Notes: generated by a model not told the origin, from the letters alone. Counted from the first letter of the stretch, positions 1 through 9,849 are shown. The stretch: DNA of 64,000 nt from Pedobacter sp. W3I1 (GCF_030816015.1 NZ_JAUSXN010000001.1:1302001-1366000), one strand, 5' to 3'. Numbers and translations: made by a program.

Positions 1-2487
1 CCGATGGAAATTATTGCCACTGGTAAAGAAACTGCTGCAATAAAGGCCAAATATCCATCAGAAGCTTTTATTGTTTTTCCAGAGGACAGAATGTATCCAA
101 TAAAAATGCAAAACGATTTGCCTTATCGTTGGGTACAAAAAGGGGCCTCAAATACTTTTACAGGCTCTGCTAGCAAAGGTGAAAATTATGCTTTTCAACT
201 GGGGGTATTGGCTTTAAAAGATTTGAAAAATGTAGTGGTTAGCTTCGGCGATTTAAAAACTGCAACAGGAAAGGTAATTTCTTCAAAATATATCAACTGC
301 TTAAATACCAACGGAACGAGTTACGATAACAAAGCTTTGGTTGAAACTGTAAATGTAGCCTCTGGTAAAATTCAGCCAATGTGGATTACTGTTAACATCC
401 CTAAAAATACCGCTGCAGGTATTTATACCGGAAAATTTACGGTTAAAGCCGACGGGAAATCTAAAGTAATTAATGTCAAAATTACTGTAGGTAGTGCAAT
501 TTTAGCGGATGCTGGTGTAGGTACTCCAGATAAACAGACTCGCTTAACCTGGTTAAATTCTACTTTAGCACAAGCGAATACGGTTGTTGCTCCTTACACA
601 CCACTAACGGTTGATGGCAATGTAATTTCACTTTTAGGTAGAAAGTTCGAAATCAATGCTGATGGTTTCCCTAAGCAAATTCAGACCTTCTTTAATGCTG
701 AGATGACAGCTTATAGCGAAAAACCGAATAATATCCTGGCTGAGCCCATCCACTTTCACTTTTTTAATACACCAAAAACGCAGGAGAAATTTGTTCCGAG
801 TAATTTCCGGATTACCAGTAAAGAGGCCGGAACGGTAAAGTGGGCCACAACGAATACATCCGAAAACCTGCAAATGGATTTGGAAGGCGCTTTAGAGTTT
901 GATGGTTACGTACATTACGTAGTTAAGGTTACCGCTTTAAAGGATGTTGAATTCAGTAATGTCGATTTTCATATCCCTTTCGATAAGAATTCAACCAAAT
1001 ATTTGATGGGTTTGGGTGAAAAAGGTGGCGTTAGACCAGATACGGTGAAATGGAAGTGGGATGTAGCCAATAAAAATCAGGATGCCGTTTGGATTGGAAA
1101 TGTAAATGCGGGCCTTTACTATAACTTAAGAGATGAGAACTATGTTCGCCCGCTCAATACTAATTTCTATCTTCAGAAGCCTTTATTGTTGCCTAAATCG
1201 TGGGGTAATGGAGATAAAGGTGGCATCCAGATCAATGTTAAAGGCAGTTCAATGCTTGCTGATAACTTTACTGGAGCTAGAAGCATGAAAAAGGGTGATG
1301 TGTTATACTACAATTTTAATTTATTGATCACACCTTTCCATTTACTGAACACCGATTTTCAATGGGATAACCGTTTCTATCATAAATATGGCGATTTAGA
1401 TTCTATTAAAGCTAAGGGTGCAACAGTAGTGAACATTCACCATGCCACGCCGATTAACCCTTGGATCAACTATCCATTTATCGAATGGAAAAAGATGAAA
1501 GATTATATCGGTAATGCGCACTCGAAAGGTTTAAAAGTTAAAATTTACAATACTGTTCGCGAGCTTTCTAACCATGCTTATGAGTGGCCAGCTTTGAGAA
1601 GTTTAGGTACTGAGGTATATTCTCCGGGTAAAGGAGGAGGCTTTAGCTGGTTACAGGAACATTTAGATTCTAATTATATCGCTGCCTGGTTTGTTCCCGA
1701 AATAAAAGATGCGGCCGTAATTAACAGCGGAATGAACCGTTGGCACAACTATTACGTAGAAGGAATGAATTGGTTGGTAAACAACGTTGGGATTGATGGT
1801 GTGTACTTGGATGATGTGGCTTTCGATCGCGTAACCATGAAACGGATTAAACGTGTATTGACACAGGATAACCACCCGGGTATTATTGATCTTCACTCTG
1901 CCAATCAGTATAACAAAAGTGATGGCTTTAACAATAGTGCCATTTTATACCTGGAACATTTCCCTTATTTAAACCGTTTATGGTTTGGCGAATATTTCGA
2001 TTACCAAAAAAACAATCCTGATTTCTTTTTAACAGAAGTAAGCGGAATTCCTTTCGGCTTAATGGGAGAGATGTTACAGGATGATGGAAACCCTTGGCGT
2101 GGGATGATTTACGGCATGACAAGCCGTTTAGGCTGGTCGGATAAGAGTGATCCAAAACCTCTGTGGAAAGCCTGGGGTAACTTCGGCATTAAAGGATCTC
2201 AAATGATCGGTTATTGGAGCGAAAACTGTCCGGTTAAAACAGATAATGCCAAAGTATTGGCAACAGTTTATAAAAAACAAGGTAAAACGATGATTGCCTT
2301 AGCCAGTTGGGCAGAGGGTGACGTAAAGGTTAATTTAACGATTGATTGGGTTAAACTGGGCTTAGATTCCGGTAAAGTAAAAATAGCAGCTCCTGCAATT
2401 GATAAGTTCCAAAGTTCGGGAAGTTATCCTAATGGAAAATCAGTTCCTGTTGAAAAAGGAAAAGGTTTGATTTTGATAGTGGAGTAA
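1..2487 (+). CDS. glycoside-hydrolase-like protein, 5' truncated by window edge
   Basis: The frame is open from base 1, so the true start may lie upstream; the first ATG is at 4. About 827 residues are visible. The N-terminal 160 residues look beta-rich; a long middle part has features of a (beta/alpha) barrel: a strand ending NIHHATP near residue 478, and an acidic strand GVYLDDVAFDR near residue 602, where the aspartates are plausible catalytic residues. A short beta domain closes the protein (after about residue 775), as in many glycosidases. It resembles GH123/DUF6067-type enzymes of Bacteroidota, but I cannot name the substrate. A hairpin at 2501-2520 and a palindromic repeat at 2569-2658 follow it. 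Confidence 0.6.
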   Translation, partial: PMEIIATGKETAAIKAKYPSEAFIVFPEDRMYPIKMQNDLPYRWVQKGASNTFTGSASKGENYAFQLGVLALKDLKNVVVSFGDLKTATGKVISSKYINCLNTNGTSYDNKALVETVNVASGKIQPMWITVNIPKNTAAGIYTGKFTVKADGKSKVINVKITVGSAILADAGVGTPDKQTRLTWLNSTLAQANTVVAPYTPLTVDGNVISLLGRKFEINADGFPKQIQTFFNAEMTAYSEKPNNILAEPIHFHFFNTPKTQEKFVPSNFRITSKEAGTVKWATTNTSENLQMDLEGALEFDGYVHYVVKVTALKDVEFSNVDFHIPFDKNSTKYLMGLGEKGGVRPDTVKWKWDVANKNQDAVWIGNVNAGLYYNLRDENYVRPLNTNFYLQKPLLLPKSWGNGDKGGIQINVKGSSMLADNFTGARSMKKGDVLYYNFNLLITPFHLLNTDFQWDNRFYHKYGDLDSIKAKGATVVNIHHATPINPWINYPFIEWKKMKDYIGNAHSKGLKVKIYNTVRELSNHAYEWPALRSLGTEVYSPGKGGGFSWLQEHLDSNYIAAWFVPEIKDAAVINSGMNRWHNYYVEGMNWLVNNVGIDGVYLDDVAFDRVTMKRIKRVLTQDNHPGIIDLHSANQYNKSDGFNNSAILYLEHFPYLNRLWFGEYFDYQKNNPDFFLTEVSGIPFGLMGEMLQDDGNPWRGMIYGMTSRLGWSDKSDPKPLWKAWGNFGIKGSQMIGYWSENCPVKTDNAKVLATVYKKQGKTMIALASWAEGDVKVNLTIDWVKLGLDSGKVKIAAPAIDKFQSSGSYPNGKSVPVEKGKGLILIVE

Positions 2488-2500
2488 ACCCCTGAGCCTT

Positions 2501-2520
2501 GGTTCGTGTCTTCACGAACC
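2501..2520. repeat. 8-bp stem hairpin after the glycosidase-like gene
   Basis: GGTTCGTG, loop TCTT, CACGAACC form a perfect 8-bp hairpin 14 bases after the stop codon. No T-run follows, so it is a weak terminator candidate or a small dispersed palindrome. Confidence 0.5.
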
Positions 2521-2568
2521 ATAGTATTTCGGTAAGTGGGGACACATACCGAGGCGAAAATATTATAT

Positions 2569-2658
2569 CGTCATTTCGAGCGGAGTGCAACGCAGTCGAG
2601 AAATCTATTATAAATCTCTCTCCCGAAAGTTCGGGACTGCGCTCCAGTCGAGATGACG
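2569..2658. repeat. CGTCAT...ATGACG palindromic intergenic repeat (family A), probable bidirectional terminator
   Basis: The element begins CGTCATTTCGAG and ends GTCGAGATGACG, with outer arms complementary to each other and an inner hairpin CCCGAAAGTTCGGG. It is followed by a run of eight T and lies between two convergent genes, so it probably ends transcription from both. An ORF reading through it is not a gene. Related elements occur at 6568, 9694/11137, 26403 and 53734. Confidence 0.7.
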
Positions 2659-2668
2659 ATTTTTTTTG

Positions 2669-3301
2669 TTATACCTTTACGTTCTCCATACCGTATTGCT
2701 TCAATACATCTGCTGGAACACCGGCCCATTGGTTTGGTGCATTACCTACATAACCAATATCTTTTACGCCAATTTCTGTCGTGTAAAAACCTGATGCAGT
2801 TAAATTTCTCATTCTGTTGAAAAAGGTTACCCCTGCCTGCATTTCCGGTCGGGCTTTTTTAGGGTAAGCAATTTCATCTACAATCGAAATCTGTTGATCT
2901 GCTGATGCCTCCACAAATGATTTTTGGAATTTATTAAAGCTATACACGTCCAGCCACTTTAAGCCACCACGCATCGGTACTTTGTGTTCAGGAATATCTT
3001 TTACAATGAATTCGATAAACTCTGGCACTTTAGCATCAGATGCACTGCCCGATACATCATCTTTAGGGATAATAATATCAGCCAGAACAGTAATGGTAGC
3101 CATTTCATGTTTAGTGAAAAAGGTTTCAGCTTTTAATTTCTTATCACGGTCTATTTCCCATTGCTCCCTTCCTGCTTCTTTTGCAGTTTCTTCTGGTGCG
3201 GCTACTTCGGTTTTTGTTTCAGGTTGTTTGCAGGCATCAAGCAACACGGTTGTGCTTATGGCCGTTAAACCTAATGCTTTTAGCGAATCACGTCTGTTCA
3301 T
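2669..3301 (-). CDS. gluconate 2-dehydrogenase subunit 3 family protein (small, gamma-like subunit)
   Basis: A 210-residue protein whose N-terminus carries a twin-arginine stretch RRDSLKALGL (residues 3-12) followed by a hydrophobic segment and a lipobox-like LDAC (Cys24), so it is probably exported by Tat and possibly lipid-anchored. The body matches the gluconate 2-dehydrogenase subunit 3 family, for example HEMATITVLADIIIP. In FAD-dependent sugar and alcohol dehydrogenases this subunit chaperones and co-exports the catalytic GMC subunit, which itself lacks a signal. Here the GMC gene lies just upstream on the same strand with an 11-bp gap, which supports that pairing. Substrate unknown. 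Confidence 0.85.
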   Translation of the reverse strand: MNRRDSLKALGLTAISTTVLLDACKQPETKTEVAAPEETAKEAGREQWEIDRDKKLKAETFFTKHEMATITVLADIIIPKDDVSGSASDAKVPEFIEFIVKDIPEHKVPMRGGLKWLDVYSFNKFQKSFVEASADQQISIVDEIAYPKKARPEMQAGVTFFNRMRNLTASGFYTTEIGVKDIGYVGNAPNQWAGVPADVLKQYGMENVKV

Positions 3302-3312
3302 ATGGTAATTCT

Positions 3313-5050
3313 TTAAATGTTTTGTTTTTTCTTTTGAGCTAAAATATATTCGGCAGTACGCATAGAAAGTGCCAAAATAGTCCAGGTGGCATTTTTATCG
3401 CCTTGTTGAACAAATGGTCCGGCATCAACTACAAACAGGTTTTTACAGTCATGCGCCTGGCAGTATTTGTTCAATGCCGATTTTTTAGGATCATCACCCA
3501 TGCGGATGGTTCCAACTTCGTGGATAATTTTTCCGGGATTGAGTAAACCATAATTGGTATCTGCTCCCTGAATTTCAGAAGTAACTACCGCACCCATTTC
3601 TTTCATAATCGAAAGGAAGGTTTCTTGCATATGCTTAGCTTGCAGAATCTCATCTTTATCCCATTTGTAGTTAAACCTTAAAACCGGAATACCATATTTA
3701 TCCACTGTATCCGAATCTATTTCACAGTAGTTACTTTCTCTTGCAATTGCGGTACCACGACCAGCCATGCCGACACCAGTGCCATAGAAACGGCGATAAT
3801 CATCTTTTAATGATTTTCCATAACCTCCGGCTTCTTTCATTTTGCCATCTCTGCCAGGTACCATTCCGTTCATTTGCGCTACACCGCCTCCAAAGCCATA
3901 TGCAGGCATACCCATACCACCCCAATATTCAATATGGTAGCCACGTGGGAAGTTGAGTTTACGGTTATCTAACCACCAGGGCGAGTAGATATGTACACTG
4001 CCCAGGCCATCTTCATTGTAACGTTTTCTATCCATTAATTGTGGAAGAAAGCCCGAAACACTTGCTCCCGTAGAATCGTGCAGGTATTTTCCAACTACGC
4101 CACTGCTATTGGCCAAACCATTTGGGTGAGAAGTTGATTTTGAATTCAATAATATACGGGCCGATTCGCAGGCACTGGCACCTAAAATAACGAGTTTGCC
4201 ATTTACCTGGTATTCTTGCAGGTCTTTACGATTTACATAAGAAACCCCTTTTGCAGTACCATCTTTATCGGTAATTACCTCGCGTACCATGGCATCGGTA
4301 ATTACAGTCAAATTTCCTGTTTTTACCGCAGGGTTAACCAAACATGATGAGGATGAAAAATCGCCATAAACCTTGCAGCTTCTTCCGCACTGACCACAGT
4401 AGAAACAAGGTGCCCGGTCGCTGTTATTGGGTAAGGCCTCGGTAAGGACCGACCCACGGCCTGTAATTACTTTTACTCCCGCTTTTTCTGCTCCTTTTTT
4501 GATGAAAAGTTCGTTTAATCGTGGTTTTGGCGGTTTCATGAAAATTCCGTCTGGCTCATTTTCTAAACCTTCTGCTGTTCCATAAATACCGATCATGCGG
4601 TCAACTTTATCGTAGAAAGGTTTTACGTCAGCGTAGGTAATGGGCCAGGCATCGGTTAAACCATCTTTAGGTTTAAAATCGTCCGGACCCATCCGCAAAG
4701 AAATCCTTCCCCAGTGATTGGTGCGGCCACCGAGCATGCGCGAACGGAACCATTCGAATTCACTTTTGTTTTTTTGGGTATAAGGCTCGCCCTCTAATTC
4801 CCATCCTCCATAAGAAGCATCAAAATCTCCAAATGGACGCGTTGTACTAGCGCCGCGACGGGGCGATTCCCAAGGCCATTTCAATTGGTGTGAGTCTAGT
4901 CTTGGATCGAAATTTTGACCGGCCTCAAGCATTAAAACCTTTTGACCAGCATGTGCCAGAACGTAGGCTGCCATCCCGCCACCAGCTCCTGAGCCATACT
5001 ACAATGGCATCATAAACGGTAGGCGATTTTTTTATCTGAAAGTCACTCAT
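3313..5050 (-). pseudogene. GMC-family FAD-dependent dehydrogenase, large subunit, with a +1 frameshift in the FAD motif
   Basis: The intact frame starts at 4974, but the natural start is probably the ATG at 5050-5048, giving MSDFQIKKSPTVYDAIVV. At 4996 one extra base breaks the frame exactly where GSGAGGGMAAYVLA, the dinucleotide-binding motif, should continue. Removing that base gives a protein of about 578 residues, normal for the family. A Cys cluster CFYCGQCGRSC (residues 190-200 of the 553-residue fragment) resembles the iron-sulfur hinge of FAD-glucose dehydrogenase alpha subunits. The C-terminus has the usual HEVGTIRMG and a GMC-type ending. It forms an operon with the small subunit. 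The extra base may be a sequencing error or a real inactivation. Confidence 0.8.
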
Positions 5051-5273
5051 GAATTGTGGTTAGCTATTTTTATATACTCTAATCTAAAGCTTAATTTTTT
5101 GAAATAAAAGTGTTAAGCTATTTTGGAATCAATATAGATAATATTGCCTATGTGTATTTCTAAATCGTATTACGTCAGTGCAGTATTAGCCGTTTTTTAA
5201 TCAAATAAGCCTTTAACTTGGTCGCCCTATTGTTACATTATCATGGATATGTTCTGCTCCAGATAAACTTGAT

Positions 5274-5281
5274 TATCTTTG
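5274..5281 (+). promoter_or_regulatory. Bacteroidota -7 box (TATCTTTG)
   Basis: TATCTTTG matches the TAnnTTTG consensus and ends 14 bases before the ATG at 5296. No clear -33 TTTG is visible. Its position argues that the methyltransferase starts at 5296 and not at the upstream TTG (5218). Confidence 0.4.
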
Positions 5282-5295
5282 TCGTTAAATTATCA

Positions 5296-6483
5296 ATGCC
5301 AGTGTCAGAATATATAGAACAATTTACCATCTCTTTAAAAGAAAGCCTAAATACAGGAACTTTTGTAAAGGTATCTTTAGGGAACTATAAAGGAGAAGAG
5401 GAAGCATTAAAGCAGATTCTTGTGCGTAAGGTGGTGATCAAACGCGAAGATAAACTGGCTCTTACCTATCGCTACAAAACCCGTGATGTGGTAAAAAACT
5501 ATGCAGTTGATGAAGCAATAGATTTGATTTCTGATTATCTGAATAAAGGTTTTAAAATCGGTACCTTGTTTACTACGGAAAAAGATCTGATTTTGGAGGA
5601 GCTGAACAATGGCAAAATTGTTTTTAGAGAAACAAAGGCATCAAGTGCAGCAGCCCCATCTGCCAGTCACGACAAAGAGAAAGCAAGGTTAATTATGCCT
5701 GATGCAAAGTCTTATTTAACGGAACTGAAAATTACCGATGCTGAAGGTAAGGTATTCAAAAATGCACAGGATAAATTCCGCCAGATTAACCATTACATTG
5801 AAATTTTAAGCTCCTTAATTAAGGAACTACCTGCAGGAACCATTAAAAAAGTAGCCGATATGGGCTCTGGCAAAGGCTATTTAACTTTTGCACTATACGA
5901 CTACTTACATTCGGTTTTAAAGTTGGAAACCGAAGTAGTGGGAGTGGAGTACCGCCAGGATATGGTTGATCTGTGTAATCAGGTTGCTGTTAAGTCTGCA
6001 TTTGATAAACTGGATTTTGTTCAGGGGACCATTGAAGATTACCTGGCCGACGATGTAAATCTGTTAATTGCGTTACATGCCTGCGATATAGCAACGGATG
6101 ATGCTATATTTAAGGGAATTAAAGCCAATGCCGAACTGATTGTTGTTGCACCTTGTTGCCATAAACAAATCCGCAGAGAAATTGAGCAAAATAAAGTGAA
6201 GAACGATGTTTCATTTTTAACTAAATATGGCATCTTTTTAGAACGTCAGGCTGAGATGGTTACGGATGGAATCCGAGCGCTGATTTTAGAATACTTCGGA
6301 TATAAAACCAAAGTGTTCGAATTTATTTCGGATGCACATACGCCTAAGAATGTGCTTGTGGTGGGGGTAAAGGGCAAGGAGCATGGAGCAGAGAAGAAAG
6401 CAGATGTTTTACAGAAAATTAAAGCAAGCAAAGAATATTTTGGAATTGGTTACCATCATTTAGAAAAATTGTTGGAGTTGTAG
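5296..6483 (+). CDS. class I SAM-dependent methyltransferase (Methyltransf_32-like)
   Basis: 395 residues starting MPVSEYIEQF. An upstream TTG at 5218 extends the frame, but the extra 26 residues look non-coding and overlap a -7 promoter box. A SAM-binding motif VADMGSGKGYLTFAL begins near residue 185. Further on come HACDIATDDAI and VVAPCCHKQ (near residue 283), both typical of the GSTCD/Methyltransf_32 group thought to act on RNA. The first 150 residues form a separate N-terminal domain. It is a stand-alone gene diverging from the GMC operon. The substrate is unknown. Confidence 0.75.
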   Translation: MPVSEYIEQFTISLKESLNTGTFVKVSLGNYKGEEEALKQILVRKVVIKREDKLALTYRYKTRDVVKNYAVDEAIDLISDYLNKGFKIGTLFTTEKDLILEELNNGKIVFRETKASSAAAPSASHDKEKARLIMPDAKSYLTELKITDAEGKVFKNAQDKFRQINHYIEILSSLIKELPAGTIKKVADMGSGKGYLTFALYDYLHSVLKLETEVVGVEYRQDMVDLCNQVAVKSAFDKLDFVQGTIEDYLADDVNLLIALHACDIATDDAIFKGIKANAELIVVAPCCHKQIRREIEQNKVKNDVSFLTKYGIFLERQAEMVTDGIRALILEYFGYKTKVFEFISDAHTPKNVLVVGVKGKEHGAEKKADVLQKIKASKEYFGIGYHHLEKLLEL

Positions 6484-6489
6484 TTTAAC

Positions 6490-6530
6490 CGCAAAGAACG
6501 CTAGGTTTTTCGCAAAGAAACGCAAAGCCA
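6490..6530. repeat. degenerate CGCAAAG short-period repeat
   Basis: Just after the methyltransferase stop, units like CGCAAAGAACG and CGCAAAGAAACGCAAAG recur with roughly 7-10 base spacing. Similar short-period tracts sit after other genes in this window. Confidence 0.5.
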
Positions 6531-6567
6531 TAACTAAATTATGATGCAAATTTGCCGTTAAGGTGAT

Positions 6568-6614
6568 CGTCATTCTGAACTTGTTTCAGAATCTATCATG
6601 CTAACCGTTATGAC
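6568..6614. repeat. CGTCAT...ATGAC palindromic repeat (family A)
   Basis: Starts CGTCATTCTGAAC, contains the inner palindrome CTGAACTTGTTTCAG, and ends near TTATGAC, six bases before the end of the convergent DUF1304 gene. It probably separates the two transcription units. Confidence 0.55.
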
Positions 6615-6619
6615 CAAAC

Positions 6620-6979
6620 TTACAGATGCAACAAAATCAAAGCGATCAGTGCTGGTATCGACTGTACATAAAGGATTTTTTTACTCGCCGTTGCAGCGCC
6701 ATAAATGCCAGCTATAATTACACAGGTTAAAAAGAATATAGCCACATAAAATCTCCAGTGATGATCGGTTATGCATAACGACCAGATTAAACCCGCTGCT
6801 AAAAAGCCATTATATAATCCCTGGTTTGCTGCTAATGTTTTGGTTGGCACAAATAAATCTTTTGGTATGGTTTTAAAAACTTTTGGTGCTCTGGTGGTCC
6901 AGGCAAACATTTCTAACCAAAGGATATAGATGTGGATGAAAGCTACTAAGCCGATTACGATTTGTGCTGCTAATTGCAT
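6620..6979 (-). CDS. DUF1304 family membrane protein
   Basis: 119 residues with four predicted membrane segments (about 5-25, 50-70, 77-97, 100-118). The opening MQLAAQIVIGLVAFIHIYIL and the WLEMFAW segment followed by a motif AANQGLYNGFLA are characteristic of the DUF1304 (YqjF/YkgB-like) family. The family has no assigned biochemical function. It is a single gene, convergent with the methyltransferase. The call is to family only. Confidence 0.85.
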   Translation of the reverse strand: MQLAAQIVIGLVAFIHIYILWLEMFAWTTRAPKVFKTIPKDLFVPTKTLAANQGLYNGFLAAGLIWSLCITDHHWRFYVAIFFLTCVIIAGIYGAATASKKILYVQSIPALIALILLHL

Positions 6980-7410
6980 TTTATAAGGGATTACACAGAT
7001 TTAAATGATTGCATCGATTGATTGTACTTTAAATATATAAAACTTTGAGGGCATTTAGATGATCACTCATTATTCTGTTTGTTTTTTATCACCGAAGCGC
7101 ATTAAAACGCTGTTCAATAAACCCGATAATAGCGAACACGAGTGCAACGAAGTAAAGCGGTTAGCGGGGCTGCTGCTACCGAAGCACTGCTGACTTTCAT
7201 TTTCAAATCATTTTAAGAAATTTGCACTTTGCTTTAGTCTTTAAGCTTTAGCCTTTCAGCTTGTTTCTGTCATGCTGTCAGTAAACTATAGCCTCTTTTT
7301 TAACATTTTATCAGTCTTTTACTCATATTATCTGCCAAAAACCAATTGGCACAAGCATTGTTTGATAGGAGTAGAAATTATAATACTTTAAAAAGAGAAA
7401 TTAAAATACA
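6980..7410. other. intergenic region upstream of dnaK
   Basis: A divergent intergenic region of about 430 bases. It holds a diverged copy of the family B repeat (about 7115-7180: ACCCGATAATAGCGAAC, then AAAGCGGTTAGCGGGGCT). The last 150 bases before dnaK are AT-rich and must contain its promoter, but I see no convincing CIRCE element (TTAGCACTC) or consensus -33/-7 pair. Confidence 0.5.
7115..7180 (+). repeat. diverged family B repeat core (CCCGA..AGCGAA..AGCG..GGCGGG type)
   Basis: The two half-cores of the repeat that is amplified at 30.4-32.3 kb can be recognised here in the same order, with a different spacer between them. Confidence 0.45.
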
Positions 7411-9321
7411 ATGGGAAAAATTATTGGAATAGACTTAGGAACAACAAACTCTTGCGTAAGCGTAATGGAAGGCAACGAGCCTGTAGTTATCGCAAACAGT
7501 GAGGGTAAACGTACTACACCGTCTATTGTTGCTTTTGCAGAAAACGGTGAGCGTAAGGTTGGCGAGCCTGCTAAACGTCAGGCTATAACCAACCCAACAA
7601 AAACGATATATTCGATTAAACGCTTTATGGGTAGCAGCTACGACGAAAGTGCGAAAGAAGCTGGGCGTGTACCTTATAAAGTAGTTAAAGGTGATAACAA
7701 CACACCACGTGTTGAAATCGACGACAGAAAATATACTCCACAAGAAATTTCTGCAATGATTTTGCAGAAAATGAAAAAAACTGCCGAAGATTTCTTGGGT
7801 CAGGAAGTAACTGAAGCAGTAATTACTGTACCAGCTTATTTTAACGATGCGCAACGTCAGGCTACTAAAGAAGCTGGCGAAATTGCAGGTTTAACTGTAA
7901 AACGTATCATTAACGAACCTACTGCAGCTGCTTTAGCTTATGGTTTAGATAAAGCACATAAAGACATGAAAATTGTTGTGTTTGACTGTGGTGGTGGTAC
8001 ACATGACGTTTCTGTATTGGAATTAGGTGATGGTGTTTTCGAAGTAAAATCGACCGATGGCGATACGCACTTAGGTGGTGATGACTTTGACCACATTATT
8101 ATTGATTGGTTAACTACCGAATTCAAAGCTGAAAACAGCATGGATTTAGCTAAAGATCCAATGGCTTTACAACGTTTAAAAGAAGCTGCTGAGAAAGCGA
8201 AAATTGAATTATCAAGCACAACTTCAACTGAAATTAACTTACCATACATTACTGCTGATGCTAGTGGCCCTAAACACTTAGTACGTACATTATCTCGTGC
8301 TAAATTTGAGCAATTGGCTGATAGCTTAATTAAACGTACTATCGACCCTTGTAAATCTGCTTTGAAAAATGCTGGTTTAAGCACAAGCGATATCGACGAA
8401 ATTATCCTGGTAGGTGGTTCTACACGTATTCCTGCTATCCAGGAAGCGGTTAAAGCTTTCTTCGGTAAAGAACCAAGTAAAGGTGTTAACCCTGATGAGG
8501 TTGTAGCTATCGGTGCTGCTATTCAAGGCGGTGTGTTGACTGGTGATGTGAAAGATGTATTGTTATTAGACGTTACACCTTTATCATTAGGTATTGAAAC
8601 TATGGGTGGTGTAATGACTAAATTAATCGAGTCTAACACAACTATCCCAACTAAAAAATCGGAGACTTTCTCAACTGCAGCTGATAACCAGCCTTCAGTA
8701 GAAATCCATATTTTACAAGGTGAGCGCCCAATGGCTGCTCAGAACCGTACAATTGGCCGTTTTATTTTAGATGGTATTCCACCAGCACCTCGTGGTGTGC
8801 CTCAGGTAGAAGTTGCTTTCGATATTGATGCTAACGGTATTTTACACGTAAGTGCTAAAGATAAAGCTACTGGTAAAGAGCAAAAAATCCGTATCGAAGC
8901 ATCTTCAGGTTTAACTGATGCGGAGATCAAAAAAATGAAAGAAGAAGCTGAAGCTAATGCAGCAGATGATGCTAAGCAGAAAGAAGAAGCTGATAAAATC
9001 AACGGTGCTGATGCTTTAATTTTCTCAACTGAGAAACAATTAAAAGAGTTTGGTGATAAATTATCTGCTGATAAAAAAGCACCAATCGAAGCTGGTTTAG
9101 AGAAATTAAAAGCAGCGCATTTATCACGTAACTTTGCAGATATCGATGCAGCACAAGCTGAATTACAAGCTGCATGGAACGTAGCATCAGAAGAAATGTA
9201 CAAAGCTGGTGAGCAACCTCAGGGTGGCGAACAACCACAAGCTGATGGTCAGCCTCAAGGTGGTGGCGATAACGTTACTGATGTTGATTTTGAAGAAGTA
9301 AAAGAAGACGATAAGAAATAA
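7411..9321 (+). CDS. dnaK: molecular chaperone DnaK (Hsp70)
   Basis: Full-length Hsp70 of 636 residues. The ATPase domain opens with [17 protein letters not shown]; the phosphate-2 loop reads [10 protein letters not shown] near residue 190. The linker [19 protein letters not shown] leads into the substrate-binding domain and an alpha-helical lid, and the tail is rich in Gly and Gln, ending EEVKEDDKK as in other bacterial DnaKs. It folds client proteins in the cytoplasm with DnaJ and GrpE, which are not next to it; a CbpA-type J protein lies 6 kb away. A strong intrinsic terminator follows, so it is probably transcribed alone. Confidence 0.99.
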   Translation: MGKIIGIDLGTTNSCVSVMEGNEPVVIANSEGKRTTPSIVAFAENGERKVGEPAKRQAITNPTKTIYSIKRFMGSSYDESAKEAGRVPYKVVKGDNNTPRVEIDDRKYTPQEISAMILQKMKKTAEDFLGQEVTEAVITVPAYFNDAQRQATKEAGEIAGLTVKRIINEPTAAALAYGLDKAHKDMKIVVFDCGGGTHDVSVLELGDGVFEVKSTDGDTHLGGDDFDHIIIDWLTTEFKAENSMDLAKDPMALQRLKEAAEKAKIELSSTTSTEINLPYITADASGPKHLVRTLSRAKFEQLADSLIKRTIDPCKSALKNAGLSTSDIDEIILVGGSTRIPAIQEAVKAFFGKEPSKGVNPDEVVAIGAAIQGGVLTGDVKDVLLLDVTPLSLGIETMGGVMTKLIESNTTIPTKKSETFSTAADNQPSVEIHILQGERPMAAQNRTIGRFILDGIPPAPRGVPQVEVAFDIDANGILHVSAKDKATGKEQKIRIEASSGLTDAEIKKMKEEAEANAADDAKQKEEADKINGADALIFSTEKQLKEFGDKLSADKKAPIEAGLEKLKAAHLSRNFADIDAAQAELQAAWNVASEEMYKAGEQPQGGEQPQADGQPQGGGDNVTDVDFEEVKEDDKK

Positions 9322-9363
9322 GTCTTGAGTCTGATTCCCGAGTCGAGAGTCTTGGGAGGATAT

Positions 9364-9401
9364 AAAAAGCGTTTCTGATTAAGTTCAGGAACGCTTTTTT
9401 T
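9364..9401 (+). terminator. intrinsic terminator of dnaK
   Basis: AAAAAGCGTTTC and GGAACGCTTTTT form a 12-bp stem with one mismatch, ending in a T-run, 42 bases after the dnaK stop. Confidence 0.85.
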
Positions 9402-9414
9402 GTGTCTTTGGTTC

Positions 9415-9448
9415 AAACCTATTAGGTTTTTAAAACCTGATAGGTTTT
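9415..9448. repeat. palindrome AACCTATTAGGTTTT / AAAACCTGATAGGTT
   Basis: A near-perfect inverted repeat of about 15 bp arms around a TA-rich centre. It looks like one of the small dispersed palindromes of Bacteroidota genomes. Confidence 0.55.
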
Positions 9449-9485
9449 GAGCTTATATGATCAGCAAGATTTGGAAATGAATGTT

Positions 9486-9650
9486 CAGGTGCTTTTCGGA
9501 AACTATAGTCCCGCCATTCGCTACAATCTTTTTAAACAACAACTGTCATGCTGAGGAACGAAGCATCTTTTTCATTTGTTACTTTGCTTCATATAAAAGC
9601 TACTGTTTTTAAAAAGTATTTTCGCTGCTGTCGGGTTTAGGAAGGGGAGT
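9486..9650 (-). repeat. family B repeat core, inverted, with about 100 bp between its halves
   Basis: On the minus strand the order is CCCGACAGCAGCGAAAATA (near 9636-9617), about 100 bases of other sequence, then TAGCGAATGGCGGGACT (near 9523-9508). The middle segment contains its own hairpin-forming GAGGAACGAAGCATC sequence. The halves match the repeat amplified at 30.4-32.3 kb. Confidence 0.5.
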
Positions 9651-9693
9651 TTAGTGCTTTTGGGAAGTGTTTGGATAGCGATTTTTCTAGCTT

Positions 9694-9750
9694 CGTCACC
9701 CTGAATTCATTTCAGGGTCTACTTGCAAGAAAGATGCTGAAATAAATTCA
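9694..9750. repeat. left part of a family A palindromic repeat, interrupted by the IS
   Basis: Begins CGTCACCCTGAATTCATTTCAGGG and runs to the IS border. Joined to 11137-11144 it gives a 65-bp element ending GCATGACG, with the inner palindrome ATGCTGAAATAAATTCAGCAT. The target duplication comes from this inner hairpin. Confidence 0.7.
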
Positions 9751-9783
9751 CTGTTGTCCGGAGAAATTATTTTTATTAATAAA

Positions 9784-9810
9784 AAAGGGTAGCGATTAAA
9801 GCTACCCTTT
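9784..9810. terminator. hairpin inside IS left end, probably blocking read-through
   Basis: AAAGGGTAGC and GCTACCCTTT form a perfect 10-bp stem 40 bases before the transposase start. Many ISs carry such a structure to stop transcription entering from outside. Confidence 0.6.
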
Positions 9811-9849
9811 AGGCTGTTATATTTGAGTTACGACGCTTAAACCAACAGC

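Noticed and set aside
2499..2753. 84-codon plus-strand frame after the glycosidase-like gene
   Set aside because: It translates a hairpin and the family A repeat, with SSFRAECNAVEKS-type text typical of such repeats.
7346..7372. Possible sigma-54 site (TTGGCACAAGCATTGTTT) before dnaK
   Set aside because: The -12 GC is missing at the right distance, and sigma-54 control of dnaK would be unusual.
7435..9238. Several minus-strand frames over 60 codons opposite dnaK
   Set aside because: Shadows of a highly conserved coding strand with biased codons.
9415..9448. Start of a CRISPR-like array
   Set aside because: A single palindrome without regular repeats or spacers; no cas genes.
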